A stretch of DNA of 64,000 nt from Oleidesulfovibrio sp047973035. Lineage in GTDB: Bacteria; Desulfobacterota; Desulfovibrionia; Desulfovibrionales; Desulfovibrionaceae. The stretch covers positions 13,160-77,159 of the forward strand of contig NZ_JBKEBF010000015.1 in the NCBI RefSeq assembly GCF_047973035.1, in the 5' to 3' direction. Shown here piece after piece: positions 59,251 to 64,000 of this stretch (positions are counted from its first letter, which is position 1; the number at the start of each line of letters is the position of its first letter). The position numbers and the translations under genes were made by a program. Below the pieces are notes generated by a model. The model saw nothing but the letters and a program-made list of their open reading frames with translations, was not told the origin of the DNA and ran no database searches.

Positions 59251-61329
59251 CTATTCGGTGGCATTTTTCGTTTTTAAAGCCTCAACAGCTTCATTGGTGG
59301 CGTTGGTAACAGCTTCCAGCGCAGTTTCAGCAGCTGACTGGACTTTTTCCATAGTTGCATTTCCCAACGCTTCCAGACTGGTTCCGTTTTCTGCAGGGCC
59401 GGCTGTTTCCACAACCACTTCCTGAATGATGACGTTGCTGGTCGCATTTGCGGCAGGGGCTGCGTGTTCCGGCAAAAGTTTTTCCGGCGCATCCGTTGTG
59501 CCAGAGTCAACGTTATCTTCTACAGCGGGTTTGTCAGCCACACGCACGCCGACCACGTATTCCTGATCGACAATCCACTGACGGTTAACTTCAGTCATGT
59601 CTACCGGTTTATTTTCCCACTTGTCCCAATGCTTGGAACGCATGGCTACGACCACTTTAGGTGCTTCTGCCACTGCGGCGTCAAAGTCTGTCCACTCATC
59701 AAGTTCGATAAGGTTTTTTCCGGCATAGTAAGTATAAGTGCCGGAGTACACCTTGTACGTGACGGGGGTGTAGCCTTCTTTGATGTAGTTGCCGAGCAGT
59801 ATGCCCTGATCGCGGGGGCTCATCACCTTATCAAGCGATGGTGCAGTGATAAGGCCAAGGGGCTGAATCCAGATGGTAGCGAACAGAACTGCAACGAGAA
59901 GTGCGCCTGCTCCACCGGCTTTAGGAGCCGCAACCCACATGGCGGCCGCACCCAGTGCGCAGACTCCGCCCAGAATCCACAATCCGTCGATATCCAGAGG
60001 CCAGCGGATAGCTTTTGTCAGCCACTCCCACTGGAACATCTGGCCAAGCTGCAGCGTTACAAGAGCGCCCGCAAGGATGACAAGAAGCAGCGCCAGCAGG
60101 CGCATAAGCCATTTTGCGCGGGTCTGCGAAAGGGCCAGAACGCCGGAAGCTGTAAGTACTGCCAGCGGGGCAAACAGGGGCAGCAGGTAGATGATGATTT
60201 TGATGCTGACGGCAGAAAGAATTATAAAGCCGCTCAGGAATGCAATCCAGATGTAGGCCATACCTTCTTTTTGAGGCGTACGGGACGCGGCAACCGCTTT
60301 AGCCCCTTTTTTTGTCAGCAGATAGCCAAAAGGAAGCACGGGCAGAATAAGTGTCCACGGCAGCCACGCGGCAGGCAACGTTGCCATATAATGCCACCAC
60401 GGCTGGGCGTGATGCCATGTCTGGGTTGCGCGGCGGTAAATCTGGTCATGGAAAATGTTGTGCAGGAAGTCCGGGGCCTCTGTAAGGTAGGCTCCCATTA
60501 CCCATGCCAGCAGGATAGTCACCATGACACCGAAGCCGATGGCAACATCACCGGCGGCAAGGCGTCGGGGTTTGCCGCGCCAAAGCAGGAACAGCACAGA
60601 GGTAACAATGGGGAAAGCCAGACCGAGCGGGCCTTTTGTCAGGGTGGCAACAGCAGCAAATGCAAAACCGCTTACTACCCAGAACATGGCCTTATCTTTT
60701 TGCCAGCCTTTGAAAAGACAGATGTGGCTGAGCGTAATCAGCGTAGCGAACAGAAGGTCCATGCGCGAGTAATGCGATACGCCGATGAAATAAAATACGC
60801 TGAGCAACACAAGGCCGGCGCCGAAGGCAACACGCTTGCTGACACCCGCAACAGCGCGGGCAAGAGCGTACGTGGCCCACAGGTAGAGCAGAGCTGACAC
60901 AGCAGCGCCGGTAAAGAACAGGCGCGGGCCGATGCCTTCGGCTCCTTTTGCGATGAGTCCGGCAGCTTCCAGAGCTTGCTGGACGCCAGCCAGCAGCCAG
61001 AAGTAGACCGGAGGTTTGTCAGGGTAGGGCACACCGTTAAGATGCAGCACAATCCATTTGCCGAAGTTGCTTACATGCTCGAACACGTTCGCATAGCGCA
61101 CTTCGTCGGAGTACCACAGAGCGCGGGCGTCAACCAGAAATACCGTTTGCAGCACCAGCAGAATAGTGAGCGGAATAAGCGGCTGGAAGGCCAGAATATC
61201 CAGAATGCGTTCGCATACTGTGCGCTGCGGGGCGGCAGCAGCATCCTGCGGCTTATCACCGGTATCATGCACAGGTTGCTGAACCTCTTCGCCGATATTT
61301 GCGGTAGGTGTGTTTTCAGTTTCTTTCAT
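59251..61329 (-). CDS. GT39 (ArnT/PMT-like) glycosyltransferase with N-x-T-rich tail
   Basis: A 692-residue inner-membrane glycosyltransferase of the ArnT/PMT type (GT39), which moves a sugar from a lipid carrier to lipid A or protein at the periplasmic side. The donor-site acidic motif is in WYSDEVRYAN near residue 72, then a dozen or so membrane helices. The last ~130 residues are a periplasmic domain, and the final ~80 residues form an Ala/Glu/Asn/Thr-rich tail with five N-x-T sequons at Asn628, Asn648, Asn657, Asn676 and Asn689. An overlap of 14 bases with the PAP2 gene upstream indicates an operon. No ArnA/B-type genes are near, so the sugar is unknown. Confidence 0.9.
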   Translation of the reverse strand: MKETENTPTANIGEEVQQPVHDTGDKPQDAAAAPQRTVCERILDILAFQPLIPLTILLVLQTVFLVDARALWYSDEVRYANVFEHVSNFGKWIVLHLNGVPYPDKPPVYFWLLAGVQQALEAAGLIAKGAEGIGPRLFFTGAAVSALLYLWATYALARAVAGVSKRVAFGAGLVLLSVFYFIGVSHYSRMDLLFATLITLSHICLFKGWQKDKAMFWVVSGFAFAAVATLTKGPLGLAFPIVTSVLFLLWRGKPRRLAAGDVAIGFGVMVTILLAWVMGAYLTEAPDFLHNIFHDQIYRRATQTWHHAQPWWHYMATLPAAWLPWTLILPVLPFGYLLTKKGAKAVAASRTPQKEGMAYIWIAFLSGFIILSAVSIKIIIYLLPLFAPLAVLTASGVLALSQTRAKWLMRLLALLLVILAGALVTLQLGQMFQWEWLTKAIRWPLDIDGLWILGGVCALGAAAMWVAAPKAGGAGALLVAVLFATIWIQPLGLITAPSLDKVMSPRDQGILLGNYIKEGYTPVTYKVYSGTYTYYAGKNLIELDEWTDFDAAVAEAPKVVVAMRSKHWDKWENKPVDMTEVNRQWIVDQEYVVGVRVADKPAVEDNVDSGTTDAPEKLLPEHAAPAANATSNVIIQEVVVETAGPAENGTSLEALGNATMEKVQSAAETALEAVTNATNEAVEALKTKNATE

Positions 61330-61984
61330 TGTTCTTCCTGTTCAGGTGCGTCCAAATAGAGTGCATCACAAGGGCCGAAAACATGCCCAGTAACGTGCCG
61401 AAAAAAACGTCACTCAGATGATGTTGTCCCAGATAGATACGGCTGAAGCCCACAAGGGCACTATAGCAGCCGAAAGCCAGCGCGAACAGCATTCCTGCTA
61501 TATTACGACCTGCGCCGGTCAGGGGCAGCATGGAGCCAACAATTTCTGCAGTATGACCGGAGGGCATGGAATGATGACCGGGGCTGAATGAAAACGGCAT
61601 GTACAGGCCGTCCACGCCGGGGCGCGGCTTGCCTATTGCAATTTTAAAAATCCGTACAAGCAGAAACGCAACAAGCAGCTGAGCGATAACCCATGCAATG
61701 ACAAAGTTGCGTCTGCGGCGCGCCAATTGCGGATTTGAAGCTGCCAGCACAGACTTTTGGGCTGCTTTGACGTAAATGCCTATGTAGATCACATAAAGAA
61801 AGGGGTTGCCCCAATCGGTAAGTACTTTAAGCCAATATGTAAGCTGAGGGTTGTGGTATCTGTACGTCTTATAAAAAGATACTACTGTTTCGCCGGTGCC
61901 GGCAAAAGCCGCTACCATAGCCAGCATAAGCAGCATGGGCAACAGTGCCAGCGCGTAAACAGAGGCAGAATGGGTATTACGCAT
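61316..61984 (-). CDS. PAP2-family membrane phosphatase
   Basis: A 222-residue inner-membrane phosphatase with about five membrane segments. The three PAP2 motifs are KIAIGKPRPG, PSGHT and SRIYLGQHHLSDVFFG. These enzymes remove phosphate from lipid phosphates or undecaprenyl pyrophosphate at the periplasmic face. It overlaps the GT39 gene by 14 bases, consistent with a joint lipid-carrier or lipid-A pathway. It is divergent from the MATE gene. Confidence 0.93.
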   Translation of the reverse strand: MRNTHSASVYALALLPMLLMLAMVAAFAGTGETVVSFYKTYRYHNPQLTYWLKVLTDWGNPFLYVIYIGIYVKAAQKSVLAASNPQLARRRRNFVIAWVIAQLLVAFLLVRIFKIAIGKPRPGVDGLYMPFSFSPGHHSMPSGHTAEIVGSMLPLTGAGRNIAGMLFALAFGCYSALVGFSRIYLGQHHLSDVFFGTLLGMFSALVMHSIWTHLNRKNNERN

Positions 61985-62128
61985 GCCGCCTTATAGGCTG
62001 ATTTTAAGTAGATTGGAAGGGTAGCCGCAGGGGGTTTTTCACTTAACTGGATTGACTTGCCGAGAGGGTGTACTTACATACCTGCATCACTGTTTATATA
62101 TGGGGTAACAACGCCTCCGGAGTCTTTA

Positions 62129-63547
62129 ATGTCTTTTCTTTCCCTGCAAAAACGATGGACCATGACAGATGGGTATCGTGACGTTCTGGCCGTGGGGCTG
62201 CCGCTTGTAGTTAGTATGGCTTCATCAACGGTGATGCAGTTTACTGATCGTATTTTTCTTAGCCATTATTCTGTGGATGCTATTGCTGCGGCCCTGCCTG
62301 CATCAATAGTCAACTTGTTGTTTCTGCTCTTTTTTATGGGTGTTGCAGGGTATGCCAACGTTTTTATAGCGCAATACTGCGGTTCTTCAGCACCGCAGCG
62401 TGTAGGTGCCGCTTTATGGCAGGCTATCCACTTCAGCCTGATGGGCGGTGTTATTCTGGCATTGCTGTGGTTTGCTGCCCCGTTGATGTTTTCTCTGGGC
62501 GGACATGCCGCGACAGTGGTGGAGCTTGAAGTTATTTACTTCAGGGTGCTGACTGTCGGTGCTGTTTTCGGCCTGCTTTCCAGCGCCATCAGCTGCTTTT
62601 ATTCCGGCAGGGGCATTACTCGTCCGGTAATGATCGCCAACGTTGTGGCCATGATTGTGAATATTCCTCTCGACTATGCCATGATTTACGGTGTCTGGGG
62701 ATTTCCTGAAATGGGCATAGCGGGAGCGGGGCTTGCGACGGTAAGCGGCTGGGCGCTGACATTTCTGCTGCTTGCTGCGGTGACATTTACACGTAAAAAT
62801 GATTATCTTTTCGGTGTGTTGCGCAACTGGCGTCTGGACGGCGAGCTTTTTATGCGAATGATGCGCTTCGGGCTACCCAGCGGTGTGAACTATTTTTTTG
62901 AGATTTTTGCCATTACCTTTTTTGTTTTTGTTATTGGCAGGCTTGGAAAGGTTGAACTTGCTGCGACCAATATCGTCTTTTCAATCGATTCACTGGCCTT
63001 TTTGCCAATGCTGGGGCTGAATATTGCCGTGAGCACTATGGTGGGGCAGGCGATCGGTGCAGGAAAGCCGGATAGTGCCGCGACAGCCGCTTCCAGCACA
63101 TTGCATCTTGCTATGGCTTGGATGTTTTGTATCGGGGTGCTGTTTATCATTTTTCCGGGGGCACTGCTGGACTGGTTCAGGCCTTCGGATATTTCGGTGG
63201 CTGAGTATGGGCCTATCCGTGACTCCGGTATTATTTTGATGCGCTTTGTGGCGTTTTATTGCCTGTTTGATGCTATTTCATTGGTTTATTTCGGGGCAGT
63301 AAAGGGGGCAGGTGACACTTACTTTGTCATGTGGGCTATGGTCGCAAGCTGCCTGACAATGGTTGTGGCTATTGTGGTTATCCGCCTGTGGTTTGACGCC
63401 GGTCTGATTTCGTTATGGTTTGTCCTTACGGCGTATGCGGTCTCGCTCAGCCTGTCGGCCCTTTTGCGGTACAGAGGCGGCAAATGGCGTAATATGCGTG
63501 TGGTTGAAGCCGCTCCGCCAGTGGAAGAACATTCTGCAATCAGGTAG
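62129..63547 (+). CDS. MATE-family multidrug efflux transporter
   Basis: A 472-residue inner-membrane exporter of the MATE family with 12 predicted helices. The first half has AVGLPLVVSMASSTVMQFTDRIFLSHYS, and the second half has GLPSGVNYFFEIFAITFFVFVIGRLG. Na+- or H+-driven export of drugs or metabolites is expected. I chose the ATG at 62129, with GGAG eight bases upstream; the frame is open from 62057. It ends with a terminator at 63708, just before the IS element. Confidence 0.93.
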   Translation: MSFLSLQKRWTMTDGYRDVLAVGLPLVVSMASSTVMQFTDRIFLSHYSVDAIAAALPASIVNLLFLLFFMGVAGYANVFIAQYCGSSAPQRVGAALWQAIHFSLMGGVILALLWFAAPLMFSLGGHAATVVELEVIYFRVLTVGAVFGLLSSAISCFYSGRGITRPVMIANVVAMIVNIPLDYAMIYGVWGFPEMGIAGAGLATVSGWALTFLLLAAVTFTRKNDYLFGVLRNWRLDGELFMRMMRFGLPSGVNYFFEIFAITFFVFVIGRLGKVELAATNIVFSIDSLAFLPMLGLNIAVSTMVGQAIGAGKPDSAATAASSTLHLAMAWMFCIGVLFIIFPGALLDWFRPSDISVAEYGPIRDSGIILMRFVAFYCLFDAISLVYFGAVKGAGDTYFVMWAMVASCLTMVVAIVVIRLWFDAGLISLWFVLTAYAVSLSLSALLRYRGGKWRNMRVVEAAPPVEEHSAIR

Positions 63548-63707
63548 CGTTGGCACATACAGCTTCCCTGACTGCTTACGATGGGATGTGGCTGTGCTTC
63601 GGCAACGGTTGTTGAATGTACTACCTGCCCCTGCCATTGTTGCTTGGTGTAATTAAGGAAATTCAATCCTCTTGTGATACAGGCTGACCACTTCTGGTGA
63701 TATAATT

Positions 63708-63738
63708 AAAAGGCATCCATTCTCGGATGCCTTTTTTT
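63708..63738 (+). terminator. Terminator of the MATE gene
   Basis: A 7-bp stem GGCATCC/GGATGCC with A4 before and T7 after lies 160 bases after the MATE stop. Confidence 0.9.
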
Positions 63739-63747
63739 GTATGCAGA

Positions 63748-63771
63748 AACCCCCCCGCTAGGCGGGGGGTT
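63748..63771 (+). repeat. Subterminal hairpin of the IS200-type element
   Basis: CCCCCCGC and GCGGGGGG form an 8-bp GC stem with a TAG loop, extended by AA/TT after a bulged C. Such hairpins are the TnpA recognition site at IS200/IS605 left ends. Confidence 0.75.
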
Positions 63772-63806
63772 CCGTAAAGCTTAAAGCTATAGAGATATTA
63801 GTAAAA

Positions 63807-63869
63807 CTCCTTTTGATTTGCTAACTAATCCCTGCGGTCTGGCAACTGCAGGTGGCAAATCAAAAGGAG
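63807..63869 (+). promoter_or_regulatory. Leader hairpin that sequesters the tnpA ribosome site
   Basis: A perfect 15-bp inverted repeat, CTCCTTTTGATTTGC with GCAAATCAAAAGGAG, and an inner CCTGC/GCAGG stem. Its right arm contains most of the AGGAGG (63865-63870) that serves the tnpA ATG at 63876. In known IS200 elements such a stem represses transposase translation. Confidence 0.88.
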
Positions 63870-63875
63870 GCCACA

Positions 63876-64000
63876 ATGGGTGACACTAAGAGTTTAGCCC
63901 ACACAAAATGGAACTGCAAATACCACGTAGTGTTTGCGCCAAAGTATCGGCGGCAAGTTTTTTACGGAGAGAAGAAGCGCGCAGTGGGTGAGATATTGCG
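63876..64000 (+). CDS. tnpA: IS200-type transposase TnpA, 3' end outside window
   Basis: The first 41 codons of an HUH (Y1) transposase. The reading starts MGDTKSLAHTKWNCKYHVVF and goes on to APKYRRQVFYGEKK; the KYHVVFAPKYRR pattern is the family's N-terminal signature. The catalytic HUH pair and Tyr lie beyond the window. AGGAGG is five bases before the ATG, inside the leader hairpin. Confidence 0.93.
   Translation, partial: MGDTKSLAHTKWNCKYHVVFAPKYRRQVFYGEKKRAVGEIL

Larger units (their letters stand above)
63740..64000 (+). mobile_element. IS200/IS605-family insertion sequence, left end (partial)
   Basis: The left end is marked by a subterminal hairpin (63748-63771), a leader hairpin (63807-63869) and the start of an IS200-type tnpA. 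The exact left boundary is between about 63739 and 63748; there is no terminal inverted repeat, as expected. The right end and most of the gene lie outside the window. Confidence 0.85.

Noticed and set aside
59464..60897. A 477-codon + strand open frame opposite the GT39 gene.
   Set aside because: Its product is basic and low in hydrophobic residues with no motif; the − strand GT39 gene has clear family signatures and explains the open frame.
1..64000. tRNA, rRNA and CRISPR arrays.
   Set aside because: No cloverleaf, TTC-arm or rRNA sequence and no regularly spaced repeats were seen anywhere in the window.

Overview
The window looks like a chromosomal segment of a sulfate-reducing bacterium of the Desulfovibrionaceae (Desulfovibrio and relatives). 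The grounds are a tungsten/molybdopterin aldehyde oxidoreductase with its own MoaD/MoeB-like genes, a CIRCE-controlled groESL operon, many HD/HDOD/GGDEF signalling proteins, and a long housekeeping cluster running yceD-rpmF-plsX-fab-glyA-rib-nusB-leuS-lptE-holA. The genus is not resolved. Base composition is moderate, and I saw no tRNA, rRNA, prophage or CRISPR array.

Layout. 1-13.3 kb, mostly + strand: the end of an ABC-F ATPase, an NhaC-type antiporter, groES-groEL behind a CIRCE operator, a HAD phosphatase, then a short − strand gene behind a SAM-I riboswitch, followed by murJ, an alpha/beta hydrolase, an unusual class-III aminotransferase and a FAD dehydrogenase. 13.5-18.3 kb: an MscS-type channel and several uncharacterised genes. 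18.4-25 kb: the aldehyde oxidoreductase on +, convergent with a − strand run of HDOD, GAF/PAS, response-regulator/HD-GYP, MoaD-like and MoeB/ThiF-like genes. 25-33 kb: cvpA, mazG, small unknown proteins, an AI-2E family permease and a PAS-GAF-PAS-GGDEF-EAL protein. 33-55.6 kb is almost wholly − strand: recQ, lon, acyP, radC, holA, lptE, leuS, nusB, the riboflavin genes (ribH, ribAB, ribE, ribD), a dCMP deaminase, glyA, the fatty-acid genes (fabF, acpP, fabG, fabH, plsX), rpmF and yceD. 55.7-63.6 kb: rpmB, a DMT permease, fxsA, a rhomboid protease, a GT39 glycosyltransferase overlapping a PAP2 phosphatase, and a MATE exporter. The window ends inside an IS200/IS605-family element.

The most interesting items are: (1) a SAM-I riboswitch with a readable terminator/antiterminator switch whose only downstream gene is a 90-residue protein of unknown function; (2) five N-x-T sequons packed into the C-terminal tail of the GT39 protein; (3) a class-III aminotransferase with a four-cysteine cluster and Asn in place of the PLP-binding Asp; (4) two-component/HD-type signalling genes in one run with sulfur-carrier genes beside the aldehyde oxidoreductase; (5) a GGDEF-EAL protein with a damaged EAL metal site; (6) several perfect hairpins inside operons (acpP-fabF, ribAB-ribH and after a small unknown gene); (7) an IS200 leader hairpin that hides the tnpA ribosome-binding site. 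All readings come from inspection only; no searches or folding programs were run.
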